DNA from: a virus
Virus record (IMG/VR): IMGVR_UViG_3300009503_000020
Location: 1 to 64,000 of that record
DNA: 64,000 nucleotides
Direction: 5' to 3' (one strand)
The first letter of the stretch is position 1, and every line of letters starts with the position of its first letter. Shown piece after piece: positions 53,426-62,209 of the stretch. The notes beneath the pieces are model-generated. The model did not search any database. It worked only from the letters and a program-made list of their open reading frames with translations, and was not told where the DNA came from. The translations under genes and the position numbers were made by a program.

Positions 53426-53996
53426 AGTACCTACTGAAGAGCTTAGCTATCCATGTCCATCATGTGGTACCTACAATCTGCCTTACATGCACTCTAGAGA
53501 TGGCTATGCATACATGCTATGCAAGAAATGCAAGAAGCAGTATCGTACTTCAACAGCAGTGAGTGCTAACTTCAGGAAATTCTGCAGTAAGGTAGGATCT
53601 AAGCCAAATCGTTCACCTACATTCTACACTTCAAGTGAGAAGTCAGCTAAGCAGTACTTTGACAGGTTAGGATACAGAGAAGGGTTAGACTATTGGCATA
53701 ATGTAAGAGTTAAGTTGAATGGTACCTATTGCTGGTTGGACTTCTACTTCCCTAAGCTAGACTTGGCTGTTGAGATATCTCCTTCTGTGTGGCATAGAAT
53801 GTGGAACAGGCAAGAGGCAGACAAGAAGAAAGAAGATGCACTGAAGAAAGCAGGAGTAACCGTTATCTCATATCCTGAAGGCTGGATACGTAAGTTGAGA
53901 CATATAAAGAAACCAAAGCAGACTCTTGAGTATCTCACTAACCCAATGAACTTTGTCAGGAGAAAGCCTAAAGATGTTGTTCCGAAGAAACCCTGA
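53412..53996 (+). CDS. Zinc ribbon plus Vsr/DUF559-like endonuclease domain, 194 aa
   Basis: CPSCGTYNLPYM ... LCKKCKKQY is an N-terminal zinc ribbon. Then CWLDFYFPKLDLAVEISPSVWH and DALKKAGVTVISYPEGW resemble the D ... E-x-D/x ... H layout of very-short-patch-repair/DUF559 endonucleases. The residue after the Glu strand is Ser rather than the expected Asp or Lys, so catalysis is uncertain. Confidence 0.6.
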   Translation: MKKVKVPTEELSYPCPSCGTYNLPYMHSRDGYAYMLCKKCKKQYRTSTAVSANFRKFCSKVGSKPNRSPTFYTSSEKSAKQYFDRLGYREGLDYWHNVRVKLNGTYCWLDFYFPKLDLAVEISPSVWHRMWNRQEADKKKEDALKKAGVTVISYPEGWIRKLRHIKKPKQTLEYLTNPMNFVRRKPKDVVPKKP

Positions 53997-54032
53997 AAAA
54001 GGCCATGAGTCAAATAATAAGGAGGGACAGAA

Positions 54033-54287
54033 GTGATAATTGAAGCTGTGGGATATCTTGGTATGGGACTAGTGTTAGCTACACTTTATCTAAGCAGAAA
54101 GCATTTCCTGGAATCACAAGTGTGCAGTCTAATAGGAGGAGTTTGTTTAACAGCTAATGCAACTCTCATTGGTCCACCTGCAAATCCCTTTCAGATACTC
54201 AATGGTATTTGGACTATCATAAGCATTTTCAATATCTACAAGACACTGAGGGAGAGAAATGTCAAAGCAAGAAAGAAAATGTCCTAG
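54033..54287 (+). CDS. CBU_0592-like membrane protein, 84 aa
   Basis: GTG after GGAGGGACAGAA. Three hydrophobic segments, with GYLGMGLVLATLYLSR and NATLIGPPANPFQILNGIWTIISI resembling small transporter-like CBU_0592 family proteins. Overlaps the next gene by 29 bases. Confidence 0.5.
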   Translation: MIIEAVGYLGMGLVLATLYLSRKHFLESQVCSLIGGVCLTANATLIGPPANPFQILNGIWTIISIFNIYKTLRERNVKARKKMS

Positions 54288-54420
54288 CTGTGGTTCAACA
54301 GATGTCAAAGTCCTTTCTCTACCTTTAAATGATGAAGAGGAGTTTATCTATTGCAATACCTGTAAGAGTGTTAATGTAGTTACAAAGGTGAAAGTGAATG
54401 GGAAACAAACTAAAGAGTAG
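54259..54420 (+). CDS. Zinc-ribbon mini-protein, 53 aa
   Basis: ATG after GAGGGAGAGAA. CPSCGSTDVKV and YCNTCKSV form a zinc ribbon with the common G-S-T-D turn. Confidence 0.6.
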   Translation: MSKQERKCPSCGSTDVKVLSLPLNDEEEFIYCNTCKSVNVVTKVKVNGKQTKE

Positions 54421-54700
54421 AAAGAAATGTCCTTTCTGTTTCAGTGAAGGTTATTTGTATAAGACTAAGAACGGACTAATGAGACATGTTATGTTTAATC
54501 ATATGTATGATAATCATTACAAACTAGTTTACCCTGGTTCTTACACTTGTGTATATCTTAGAGTAGAAACAGCAAAAGGATCTACATTTATCAAGATAAA
54601 AGATTGGGCTGAGGTTGAAGAATTCCTTGAAGATTATGTAACAGGATATAGGAATCCAAGTAAGAGGAGTATGAGGTTCTGGAAATATGTCACACCCTGA
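54398..54700 (+). CDS. C2H2 zinc-finger protein, 100 aa
   Basis: CPFCFSEGYLYKTKNGLMRH is followed by VMFNH, a C2H2 finger, as seen in many archaeal virus proteins. The rest contains a beta-hairpin and a basic end. Confidence 0.6.
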   Translation: MGNKLKSRKKCPFCFSEGYLYKTKNGLMRHVMFNHMYDNHYKLVYPGSYTCVYLRVETAKGSTFIKIKDWAEVEEFLEDYVTGYRNPSKRSMRFWKYVTP

Positions 54701-55064
54701 AGAGAAAGAGTGGCAAGAGTTAGAGGAAACAGGAAAGAAATATGAGGATATACTGTCTGAGATAAACAAGCTCTTCAGGCAGGAAGTAAGGAAGTTAGGT
54801 GTTAAGAAAAACGTCATACCTATGAAGTATATTCTACCAAAAGGTTATATTACCAGGTTACTAGAATATCCTGTGTTCAGGAGAGCATGGGAAAGAAAAC
54901 TCCTCTGGATATATCTGAAAAGTGATGATGAAAGGGAAGGACAGTGGCACTGTGTGCAATCCTTCCCTAATATCGGAGGAGTTCCTGTTGAAGAAGGGTC
55001 TGAATTAAGAGTAGAAATAGTTAGAATACCTAGAAGAAAGAGGAAACCAAAATGCCAAGCATAG
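54687..55064 (+). CDS. Hypothetical protein, 125 aa
   Basis: Charged helical N-terminal half, beta-rich C-terminal half and basic tail RRKRKPKC. No family recognised. Confidence 0.5.
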   Translation: MSHPEEKEWQELEETGKKYEDILSEINKLFRQEVRKLGVKKNVIPMKYILPKGYITRLLEYPVFRRAWERKLLWIYLKSDDEREGQWHCVQSFPNIGGVPVEEGSELRVEIVRIPRRKRKPKCQA

Positions 55065-55615
55065 ACCTAGAGAGTATATTCAAGCAACGGAGACTAAGTA
55101 CTGTACCCATCTACCAGACACTGAAAAAGGATGAGATACATATCTACTTAGCTGGTCCAATCTCCTTTGCTGAAGATCTCCAGGACTACAGAAGGCAGCT
55201 ACGAGAAGGTCTAATGAAGATATCTCCAAAGTTTAGGATACATGATCCTTGGGAGAGAGAACAGGTTACTCATCCAACTAAGATAGACTTAGAGCCAGAA
55301 GGAATTGAAGAGAGAAAGCAGATGGCTGAAGAGATAATAACTACAGACCTGAAAGACATAGCTGCATGTGATATAGTACTAGCTTACCTATTTAGGATTG
55401 GAATGGGTAGTTCAATGGAGATCTTCTTTGCTTCAAGAATACTAAAGAAACCTGTTATAGTTATCTACCAACCAACTGAAGAAGGAAGTGGACATGTGCC
55501 TCTGTGGTTGCTAGGACATGCAAACTTGATATTTCAATCTAAGAGAGGTTTGTATGCTTGGTTAAGGAAAGCATTTGAGGAGTTGGGAGAAGATGAGAAT
55601 CAAATCAAAACCTGA
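55052..55615 (+). CDS. Nucleoside 2-deoxyribosyltransferase-like protein, 187 aa
   Basis: IHIYLAGPISFAEDLQDYR, IHDPW, DLKDIAACDIVLAYL and GSSMEIFFASRILKKPVIVIY match the fold and active-site order of nucleoside 2-deoxyribosyltransferase-like enzymes (GPI, D-x-x-x-I-x-x-x-D, G-S/T-x-x-E). The Glu in SSMEI would be the nucleophile. Probable role in nucleotide salvage or modification. Confidence 0.65.
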   Translation: MPSIDLESIFKQRRLSTVPIYQTLKKDEIHIYLAGPISFAEDLQDYRRQLREGLMKISPKFRIHDPWEREQVTHPTKIDLEPEGIEERKQMAEEIITTDLKDIAACDIVLAYLFRIGMGSSMEIFFASRILKKPVIVIYQPTEEGSGHVPLWLLGHANLIFQSKRGLYAWLRKAFEELGEDENQIKT

Positions 55616-56201
55616 ACCAGAGACACCTGAAGCTCCAGAAACTTGGGAGATAGTTAGCAAACAAAGCCAAGTGGATGATACTGTAGAGATGACTCTCCTA
55701 AAGAATAACACTATAGTCTTACATGGAGAACTAACAGAAGACTTATGCAATAAAGTATGCAAACGACTTCTCTACCTAGCCTTCTCTGGAGCTAAAGAGA
55801 TAAAGATAATTCTCAATTCAGTTGGTGGAGAAGTGTACCATGGTCTATTGCTTTTCAATACACTAGAAGACCTAAAGAAGAAAGGCATTCAAATAGATAT
55901 AGAAGCTAGAGGTTTATGTGCTAGCATGGGTGTCCTCATTCTTATGGGAGGAAGCACTAGGACTGCAAGCAAGTATACCAGATTCTTGCTTCATGAGACT
56001 TCTTCATTCACATATGGTAAAGTATCTGAGATGAAAGAAGGAGTAGAGGAACTGGAACGCTTGAATGCTATGCTAGATGAGATAATAATAGAGAGGACTA
56101 AAATTAATGCTACTCTCTTGAAGAACAAGACAAAGAAACGAGAGTGGTGGCTAAGTGCTGAAGAAGCACTCAAGTATGAGATAATAACCAAGATTGTGTA
56201 A
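55593..56201 (+). CDS. ClpP-like serine protease, 202 aa
   Basis: ATG after GGGAGAAG. IILNSVGGEVYHGLLLFNTL is the oxyanion strand/helix, RGLCASMGVLILMGG contains the catalytic Ser, and RFLLHETS the catalytic His. The third residue is not obvious. Viral ClpP homologues often act in capsid or prohead maturation. Overlaps the deoxyribosyltransferase-like gene by 23 bases. Confidence 0.75.
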   Translation: MRIKSKPEPETPEAPETWEIVSKQSQVDDTVEMTLLKNNTIVLHGELTEDLCNKVCKRLLYLAFSGAKEIKIILNSVGGEVYHGLLLFNTLEDLKKKGIQIDIEARGLCASMGVLILMGGSTRTASKYTRFLLHETSSFTYGKVSEMKEGVEELERLNAMLDEIIIERTKINATLLKNKTKKREWWLSAEEALKYEIITKIV

Positions 56202-56203
56202 AG

Positions 56204-56210
56204 TTTATAT
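56204..56210 (+). promoter_or_regulatory. Archaeal TATA box TTTATAT
   Basis: About 30 bases before the ATG at 56237 and directly after the preceding stop; very good match to an archaeal promoter. Confidence 0.55.
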
Positions 56211-56236
56211 TTCCTAGTAAGATAAAAGGAGTGAGG

Positions 56237-57229
56237 ATGGAAATGCAAATAAATTCAGGAGTTGTTTTAGATACAAAAGAGTCAGAGATTCCTGTCATAG
56301 AAATTAAACCTAAGAAAGGAAAAACCTATGGTGAGATTTGTTTCATGGGAGACTGGCATCTTGGTAGTGGCAATTTCTCTCTTGGACAATACATAGAATA
56401 TGTCAAGTTTCTTTCTAAGCACCCAGAGATTAAAGTAGTCTTGATGGGTGATTTGATAGAGATGGGAAGCTTAAGTCCTTATGGAGCTTCAGAGGAGAAA
56501 GTAGGTTCGGTGCAGTTACTAGATGTTGTCAGACTCTTAGAGCCAATAAAGGATAGAATAATTGTAATGCTAGAAGGTAACCATGAAGAACGATTCTGGA
56601 GAGCTACTAAGGGAACTGACTCAATTACAAGGTCAATAGCAGATGCTTTGAAGATTAAACCATTACTACCTGGACCAGAGAGAGGACAACTCTTTATGAT
56701 TAAAATAGGTAAGCAAGTTTATTCTGTCTATGCAATACATGGTTCTACAGGAGCAACAGTCTACAAAGCTTCACAACTTGGTAAGATGTTTAGCAACATT
56801 CACACTTCACTAGCAGTACATGGACATAACCACCAGATCTTTAAAGATCATAGAACATATTATGGGGTAAGAGAGGCAGGAGGCAAATACTATATTTCAG
56901 TTCATGAACAGTATTGGCTCACTACAGGATGCTTTGTAAAGAATCTAGGATATGCTGAAGCCAAGTCTATGCCAGTAACTAAGATAGGAGCTCCATTTGT
57001 AAGGTTCTATGCTAACAGAGAAGCAATAGAGATAATAGATGACCCAAGGATAACCTATAGTGTAGGAACAGGAAGTGAAGCAAGATTAGAGGACTTAGGT
57101 CTAGCTGGACTTGACTTGTCAAAATATGAAGAGAGAGCAGGATTTGGTGGGACAGAAGTAGTCAAGAAGAGATGGAATGAGGTGAAGTTATGCCCTTCAG
57201 AGAAATTAAACGAGGAGCAGGAAAGCTAG
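56237..57229 (+). CDS. Calcineurin-like metallophosphoesterase, 330 aa
   Basis: ATG after AAAAGGAGTGAGG. FMGDWHLGSG, MGDLIEMG, EGNHEERFW, AIHGSTG and VHGHNHQIF are the five metal-binding blocks in order. The C-terminal 100 residues carry a distinct domain. Likely a nuclease or phosphodiesterase, in the Mre11/YfcE broad class. Confidence 0.75.
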   Translation: MEMQINSGVVLDTKESEIPVIEIKPKKGKTYGEICFMGDWHLGSGNFSLGQYIEYVKFLSKHPEIKVVLMGDLIEMGSLSPYGASEEKVGSVQLLDVVRLLEPIKDRIIVMLEGNHEERFWRATKGTDSITRSIADALKIKPLLPGPERGQLFMIKIGKQVYSVYAIHGSTGATVYKASQLGKMFSNIHTSLAVHGHNHQIFKDHRTYYGVREAGGKYYISVHEQYWLTTGCFVKNLGYAEAKSMPVTKIGAPFVRFYANREAIEIIDDPRITYSVGTGSEARLEDLGLAGLDLSKYEERAGFGGTEVVKKRWNEVKLCPSEKLNEEQES

Positions 57230-57486
57230 TAATCAGATCTGAAGGATATATCAAGATACCTATCCTTTATAGGCACGAATTCTCTAAGAATGTGAAGATC
57301 TTATTTGATCCAGAACAGAATCTTCTAGCCTTGCAACCATCTAATGACTTAGGTGATTATCCTATTACAAGATGGAGAATCTTCTGCACACAGTTCCTAA
57401 GAACCTACAAGATCTCCTCTCAAGAAATAGAAACCGTATGGGATAGAAAGAACAAGTACTTAATAGCAAGAGTAAAACGAGGCTAG
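57190..57486 (+). CDS. Hypothetical protein, 98 aa
   Basis: Beta-rich, basic, with IKIPILYRHEF and KILFDPEQNLLALQPS. The pattern is reminiscent of AbrB/SpoVT-like barrels. Overlaps the phosphoesterase gene by 40 bases. Confidence 0.45.
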   Translation: MPFREIKRGAGKLVIRSEGYIKIPILYRHEFSKNVKILFDPEQNLLALQPSNDLGDYPITRWRIFCTQFLRTYKISSQEIETVWDRKNKYLIARVKRG

Positions 57487-57497
57487 GAAGTGTAGAC

Positions 57498-57755
57498 ATG
57501 GAACCTTTAGAACTTGTGTTCAATCTAATAAATGTAGGATTCATAGGTAGTTTTGCTATCTATAGAACATATGTCAATTATAAGTCTCTGAAAGTGCAAC
57601 AGGTAATGCTAGAAGAATCAAGAGACTATTGGAACAGTTGGAAAGAGAGAAGCAAGGATGTAGCTAGGAAGGTATTAGAGGAGATCTCTACTGAAGATTT
57701 GAAAGCAGAACTTAGAAAAAGGCAAAGAGTGAGAAAGATAAAGAGGAGAAGTTGA
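57498..57755 (+). CDS. Membrane-anchored coiled-coil protein, 85 aa
   Basis: Hydrophobic residues 5-24, then a charged helix with a basic end KIKRRS. Confidence 0.55.
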   Translation: MEPLELVFNLINVGFIGSFAIYRTYVNYKSLKVQQVMLEESRDYWNSWKERSKDVARKVLEEISTEDLKAELRKRQRVRKIKRRS

Positions 57756-57756
57756 A

Positions 57757-58230
57757 ATGTCTGAGCAGAAAAGAGTACCCAAATATGAAATTCTTAGGCA
57801 GATGAGGAAAAGGAAAAGAAGAGTGAAAATACAGTGTCCTATCTGTAAGGTAGAAATGAAGAGGAAAGGAAAGAAAGGAAGAGATGAGTATTTCAAGTGT
57901 CCTAAATGTAAAGGGAAACTGTTTAGCAATGGTATCTTTAAACAAGCTGTACCAAAAGATTCTCTAGACATTAGAAATTATCAGTTGAAGGAAGAGAGGA
58001 AAGAAATAGCTCTTAGGAAGTTAATTAGGAGACTTAAGAAAGAAAAATACTTAGGATATCACACCTTCCAGTGGGAAGGAAAGATAATAGACTTAAATGA
58101 CTATGATGTGGATGGTATCTCTTTTGCAGAGAAGAAGGAGGCAGAAGAAGCTAGGAAGAAACAAGAAGAGGAACTAAAGCAAAAGCAAGAACAAGAACAG
58201 AAAGAGGAAGGAAAACAGAATGTGTCGTAA
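57757..58230 (+). CDS. Zinc-ribbon plus coiled-coil protein, 157 aa
   Basis: CPICKVEMKRKGKKG ... FKCPKCKGKLF (residues 27-56) is a zinc ribbon; the C-terminal 35 residues are Glu/Lys/Gln coiled coil. Confidence 0.6.
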   Translation: MSEQKRVPKYEILRQMRKRKRRVKIQCPICKVEMKRKGKKGRDEYFKCPKCKGKLFSNGIFKQAVPKDSLDIRNYQLKEERKEIALRKLIRRLKKEKYLGYHTFQWEGKIIDLNDYDVDGISFAEKKEAEEARKKQEEELKQKQEQEQKEEGKQNVS

Positions 58231-58633
58231 CTGTGCATTTGCAATAGGAGACTCACCAAGCAACAGTGAAGAGTGCTCTATTTGTCTACGAAATCCAAAG
58301 ATAATCTCTCAAAAATTTGAACCTAAGATATACAATGAAGAGCAGATAGATAGACCAATTGATATGTATGTCTCAAAGGAGTTCTGGAGAATACTTCAAT
58401 CAGTAATCCTAAAAAGAATAACAAAAGCACTCTCTCAAAGAGATAAGGAAGTCATTCCTTGGTTCCCTTGGTATCCAACAACTTGGAATGACAACACTTG
58501 GAGCTTCCACCTAGTAGAAGAGGATCCTGTAAACTATGAGGTTAAAATCTCTACTCCTATTCCAATAGAGAAAAAGAACAGGAGAAGGAAAGGAAGGAAG
58601 AATGAAACTAAACAAGTCCCCATTCACAGTTAA
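58220..58633 (+). CDS. Zinc-binding protein, 137 aa
   Basis: CRNCAFAIGD ... CSICLRNPK near the N-terminus is a zinc knuckle; EFWRILQSVIL follows, then a Trp-rich strand region and basic linker. Confidence 0.55.
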   Translation: MCRNCAFAIGDSPSNSEECSICLRNPKIISQKFEPKIYNEEQIDRPIDMYVSKEFWRILQSVILKRITKALSQRDKEVIPWFPWYPTTWNDNTWSFHLVEEDPVNYEVKISTPIPIEKKNRRRKGRKNETKQVPIHS

Positions 58634-59795
58634 GTTCTTTAAACAAGCATATGATACTTACAGAGAACCAGGATTGTTCTGGGCAACTCTAACTCTATTC
58701 TCTTCTTGTTTTGTAGTTACCAATGACAAGTGGTTGTTAATGAAGTTTGGTTCCTCAGGTGTAGGAAAGACAATAAGTGATAGAGTAGCAATAGAGTGTT
58801 TTGGTAGTAGATTAAACCCACTAGTTATCTCAGGAAGACTAACTCCTGCAGGGATGGCTAAGGTAATGAAGAAAGCAGAGAAGAGTCCAGAGGCTAAGAA
58901 TAACTTGGAAAGGTTCAGACAAGCTAAACTGATATTTGTAGAAGACCTTAGCAGGTGCACTACTCACTACTTGAAACTAGCATCTCTACAGTTCTTAGCA
59001 GGTTTAACTAAGACTACATCTTTAGATGACCTCACTTCTGAAGGAGGAACATTTGGAGGAGACTTAGGACCTGAACCAAAGAAGAGCATGGTAGCTGGAA
59101 CTCCTTCAGACTGGGAAGAGATAGCATCTACTTCACTATACAATGAATTCATAGACAGGAGATCATTAACTGGAATCTCTCTCATGTCACCTAGAGAGTG
59201 GCAAGCAAGAGAGCAGCTAGCAAAGCAACAGAAACTGCTGAAGGAAGACTGGCAGATTATCCTAAGCTGGAAAGATATGATAAGAAGTGTGGATGTTCAG
59301 ACTTACTATGGTCCAATGAAACTCCCAGAACATGGTTCTCACAGGCTATTACTGTATGAGAAGCTCTCTGCCTTCAAACGCTTTCCTGAGAATGTTCTCC
59401 TAATGATAGATTCTCTTGCTGAAGGACATGCTAGACTTAACAGTAGAGATCAGGTTATACCAGAGGATTATGAAGTAATCAACAAGCTATTCTCTAGACT
59501 ATTAACAATAGCAGATATGAAGAAGAAGGAGTTGTTTATAGTAGAGGAGTTGGTTAGATCTCATGGCATGCTTGCCCTCGAAGAACTTTGTTACAGGCTA
59601 CGCAAGAGAGCTAGGAACGAAGATCTACCAGACTTGATGATAGTAGAAAAGACAATAAGTAACTATGCTAATGCTTCTAAATATCTGAATAAGACAAGAG
59701 CATGTAAGAACAAACCAGCTTACATACTGCTATCACAAGCATTGAGAGATCTCTTCAATAATTGGGACAAGGAAGTTAAGGAGATGCTTAGATAA
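58602..59795 (+). CDS. P-loop ATPase with C-terminal winged-helix-like domain, 397 aa
   Basis: MKFGSSGVGKTIS (about residues 47-59) is Walker A, KLIFVEDLSR (about 107) Walker B, and SMVAGTPSD a sensor. The tail contains helices with ELVRSHGMLALEELCYRLRK, resembling a winged helix. This layout resembles replicative or packaging AAA+ ATPases of phages. Could be the element's helicase loader or helicase. Overlaps the previous gene by 32 bases. Confidence 0.65.
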   Translation: MKLNKSPFTVKFFKQAYDTYREPGLFWATLTLFSSCFVVTNDKWLLMKFGSSGVGKTISDRVAIECFGSRLNPLVISGRLTPAGMAKVMKKAEKSPEAKNNLERFRQAKLIFVEDLSRCTTHYLKLASLQFLAGLTKTTSLDDLTSEGGTFGGDLGPEPKKSMVAGTPSDWEEIASTSLYNEFIDRRSLTGISLMSPREWQAREQLAKQQKLLKEDWQIILSWKDMIRSVDVQTYYGPMKLPEHGSHRLLLYEKLSAFKRFPENVLLMIDSLAEGHARLNSRDQVIPEDYEVINKLFSRLLTIADMKKKELFIVEELVRSHGMLALEELCYRLRKRARNEDLPDLMIVEKTISNYANASKYLNKTRACKNKPAYILLSQALRDLFNNWDKEVKEMLR

Positions 59796-59986
59796 TGTTG
59801 TCTAGAATTAAACATGCAATTGATATTAAGGACTGGACTAAGGAAGAGATAGCAAATAAACTGCAAGAGATTGTTCTAAAAGAACAAGGTCTAACATGGA
59901 TAAGAGTAGAACCGCTTCTCATTGAGTATGAAACTGTCCTAGATCAACCTCTAAAGTTTAATCCAAGTTTGAGGCATTCAAAATGA
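59795..59986 (+). CDS. Hypothetical helical protein, 63 aa
   Basis: Overlaps the ATPase stop by one base and the nucleotidyltransferase ATG by four. No motif recognised. Confidence 0.5.
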   Translation: MLSRIKHAIDIKDWTKEEIANKLQEIVLKEQGLTWIRVEPLLIEYETVLDQPLKFNPSLRHSK

Positions 59987-60681
59987 AAGAAGCTATTGTT
60001 CTTGCTGGTGGTAAAGGCTTAAGACTTAAAGGACAGATAGATGTACCTAAGCCTTTCTTGATAGTGCATCCAGAAACTGGAGAGACACTTTTAGAAGCAC
60101 AGTTGAAGTGGTTAACTGCATATGACTTTGAACATGTCATTGTAGCTATTTCAAGAGAGAACTTCAAGTTCATGAGAGTAAACTATGCTAAACTCTTGAA
60201 TATACCTTGGTTGGATACTTCTATAGAAGAAGAACAACTGGGTACAGGAGGAGGACTCAAGAAAGCTTTAGACTTAGTTGAAGAGCCTGATTTCTATTGT
60301 ATGAATTTAGATGATGTGTGTTTCTTTGACCCCACTGAGTTGTTTAATGCACAGAAAGGATTAAATGCTATCTTAATCCAACAAGCTAAACTACCATTTG
60401 GAGCAGTGCAGGTAGGGGAAGATATGAAGGTAATAGACTTCATAGAGAAACCTCTTATTGATAAGTTTGTATCTTGTGGTCACTATGCTTTCAATAGAAA
60501 ACAGATAGAACCTTATTTGCCAGATGAGGGAGACTTGGAAATGACTCTCCTCAAAGCCTTAGCGAAGAATAATCTCCTATATGCACATATCTTGAAAGGA
60601 AAGTGGATAACAATTAATACATATAAAGAGCTACTTGAAGCAAGAGGGATTATGAATGAGTCAAGAGAAGAGCAAGACTGA
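59983..60681 (+). CDS. Sugar-1-phosphate nucleotidyltransferase, 232 aa
   Basis: EAIVLAGGKGLRLKGQIDVPKPFL is the G-G-x-G-x-R-L-x4-x-x-PKP nucleotide-binding signature, with a shortened loop. EEEQLGTGGGLKKAL and MNLDDV (metal Asp) follow, then DFIEKP. Makes NDP-sugars for glycosylation of surface proteins, polysaccharide or DNA bases; no glycosyltransferase is obvious nearby. Confidence 0.8.
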   Translation: MKEAIVLAGGKGLRLKGQIDVPKPFLIVHPETGETLLEAQLKWLTAYDFEHVIVAISRENFKFMRVNYAKLLNIPWLDTSIEEEQLGTGGGLKKALDLVEEPDFYCMNLDDVCFFDPTELFNAQKGLNAILIQQAKLPFGAVQVGEDMKVIDFIEKPLIDKFVSCGHYAFNRKQIEPYLPDEGDLEMTLLKALAKNNLLYAHILKGKWITINTYKELLEARGIMNESREEQD

Positions 60682-60892
60682 ACCTGAAAGTCTAAAGAAT
60701 CCGTCTTTTAAAGTGACTAAAGAAGAGTCTGTGGAGAGAGAGAAATTAGAAGAATTGAGGCTTTACCTTAATCACCTTAGGCGAGAGAATGAAGACATTA
60801 GAGAGCAGTGGCACAGATACTATTCAAGAGCTTGCCTGGTCTTCTTCATAACAGGAATTCTGATAGGGTTTATTGTAGGGATGCTACTGTGA
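60656..60892 (+). CDS. Coiled-coil protein with C-terminal TM anchor, 78 aa
   Basis: Charged coiled coil (residues 22-50) followed by a hydrophobic C-terminal segment (59-77), i.e. a tail-anchored layout. Confidence 0.5.
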   Translation: MSQEKSKTEPESLKNPSFKVTKEESVEREKLEELRLYLNHLRRENEDIREQWHRYYSRACLVFFITGILIGFIVGMLL

Positions 60893-61131
60893 TAGACCAC
60901 CTAAGTGAAGAATTGAATTGGATTAAAGAGAACATAAAAGGAGTGCTGAAGTATCCATATTTCTTTACAGGAGATACTCTAGTAATTTCTTCAGAAGACG
61001 TTCCTAGAGTGGAAAGACGTTTAAAGGAACGGATCTGGATAGACCGAAATGGGCAAAGGAGATTATGGTTCCACAAGATAATCATATATCACTCTCAGGA
61101 GGAATATGCATGGTTGAGAATACTGAAATAG
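60889..61131 (+). CDS. Hypothetical protein, 80 aa
   Basis: GTG at 60889 overlaps the preceding TGA. Contains RLWFHKIIIYHS and ends EYAWLRILK, a terminal W-x-x-I-L element. Confidence 0.45.
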   Translation: MIDHLSEELNWIKENIKGVLKYPYFFTGDTLVISSEDVPRVERRLKERIWIDRNGQRRLWFHKIIIYHSQEEYAWLRILK

Positions 61132-61478
61132 AAGAACTAGCTGCTGAATTGAGAAAGCATTTCAAGAGTGGACATCCTGACTTCTACACTCTACTAATTA
61201 AGATGGCAGAAATACACAACATAAAGAATAAAGGATATGGTTTAGGAGACCCTCTTGGTAATTTTCTAGAATCAGAACGCTTTGGAGTGGAAGCTTGGAA
61301 AGGTTGCTTGGTTAGGCTCTCAGACAAGTGGAGTAGACTGTGCAATTTGGCTTCTAAACTAGAAGACCCAGAATATCAGGATGCAATCAAACTAGAGAAT
61401 CTAGAGGATACTCTTATAGACTTAGCTAACTATTCTCTCTTGTGTATAATTTTACTTAGGAGGAGATCCAAGGAATGA
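61110..61478 (+). CDS. MazG-like/Nmad1 (DUF1599-type) protein, 122 aa
   Basis: ATG after CAGGAGGAATATGC. HNIKNKGYGLGDPLGNF, GCLVRLSDKWSRLCNLA and TLIDLANYSLLCI match DUF1599-type proteins, an all-alpha MazG-like family linked to nucleotide modification in phages. The E/D ladder for metal binding is in LSDKWSRL ... NLEDTLIDL. Confidence 0.65.
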   Translation: MVENTEIEELAAELRKHFKSGHPDFYTLLIKMAEIHNIKNKGYGLGDPLGNFLESERFGVEAWKGCLVRLSDKWSRLCNLASKLEDPEYQDAIKLENLEDTLIDLANYSLLCIILLRRRSKE

Positions 61479-61618
61479 GATGCCCCAAGTGCATGTCAAC
61501 AGACATAGACCAATGCCCTACTTGTAGGAAAGGATTAAAGAAATGTAAGAACTGTGGCTTTGTAGCTGAACAGAAGTACTTTGAAGGAGAACCACTCCCA
61601 TCTGAAAGGAAGGAATAG
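61475..61618 (+). CDS. Zinc-ribbon mini-protein, 47 aa
   Basis: ATGA overlap with the preceding gene. CPKC, CPTC and CKNCG within the first 30 residues give three knuckles. Confidence 0.6.
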   Translation: MRCPKCMSTDIDQCPTCRKGLKKCKNCGFVAEQKYFEGEPLPSERKE

Positions 61619-61619
61619 C

Positions 61620-61916
61620 ATGGATCTGCAAGAATATATAAAAAAATGTGGAGAGGCTGCCAACAAGAAAGGGTGGCTAGTTACCTGGGACATGTATCCT
61701 CCATATCTTTTAGCAACTATAGATGAACTGACAGACTCCTTTGAATCTGGGTGGAGAGATGACAACAAGGAGAAAGCCTTTGAAGAACTAGGAGATGCTC
61801 TTGTGAGGCTATTTCATATTATACATGATTTAGATATTCCAATTGAAGACATACTTAGAAAGATAATGCAAGAAAATGAAACAAGACCATATCTCCACAA
61901 TCACAAGAGGATTTAA
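61620..61916 (+). CDS. MazG-like nucleotide pyrophosphohydrolase, 98 aa
   Basis: ATG after GAAAGGAAGGAATAGC. TIDELTDSFESGWRDD and KAFEELGDALVRLFHII give E-x3-E/D ladders typical of MazG-like enzymes, and KIMQENETRPYLHNHKR the conserved end (N-x-x-R-x-x-x-H). Hydrolyses NTPs or dNTPs to monophosphates. Confidence 0.7.
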   Translation: MDLQEYIKKCGEAANKKGWLVTWDMYPPYLLATIDELTDSFESGWRDDNKEKAFEELGDALVRLFHIIHDLDIPIEDILRKIMQENETRPYLHNHKRI

Positions 61917-61918
61917 AT
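61912..61918 (+). promoter_or_regulatory. Archaeal TATA box TTTAAAT
   Basis: About 40 bases before the ATG at 61958; the 41-base gap is otherwise empty. Confidence 0.4.
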
Positions 61919-61957
61919 AGAAGAGAAGCCTACAGTAAGAGCTGCAAAGGGACCAAC

Positions 61958-62209
61958 ATGGATCATCTAGTTGAGAGATATATGGATGAAGAGACTATTC
62001 GTGTGTTCTGTTTCTTTCTAAAGAATAAATTCAATCCTAAAGATAAAGTCTGTGAAGGCTGTGCACGTTATGCATTGTGTAGCAATGATGCCTTCAAGAT
62101 GCTTTCTTTTCTAGGATATATACCTTGGCTAGAAAAAGACAACAACGAAATTTCAACATTAATTGAGAAGATGTATGGTCATCAAAGATGCAAACAGTGT
62201 CTGATATGA
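61958..62209 (+). CDS. Cysteine-containing small protein, 83 aa
   Basis: KVCEGCARYALC (C-x2-C-x5-C) and CKQC at the C-terminus; same C-x2-C-x5-C style as the gene at 4430. Confidence 0.55.
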   Translation: MDHLVERYMDEETIRVFCFFLKNKFNPKDKVCEGCARYALCSNDAFKMLSFLGYIPWLEKDNNEISTLIEKMYGHQRCKQCLI

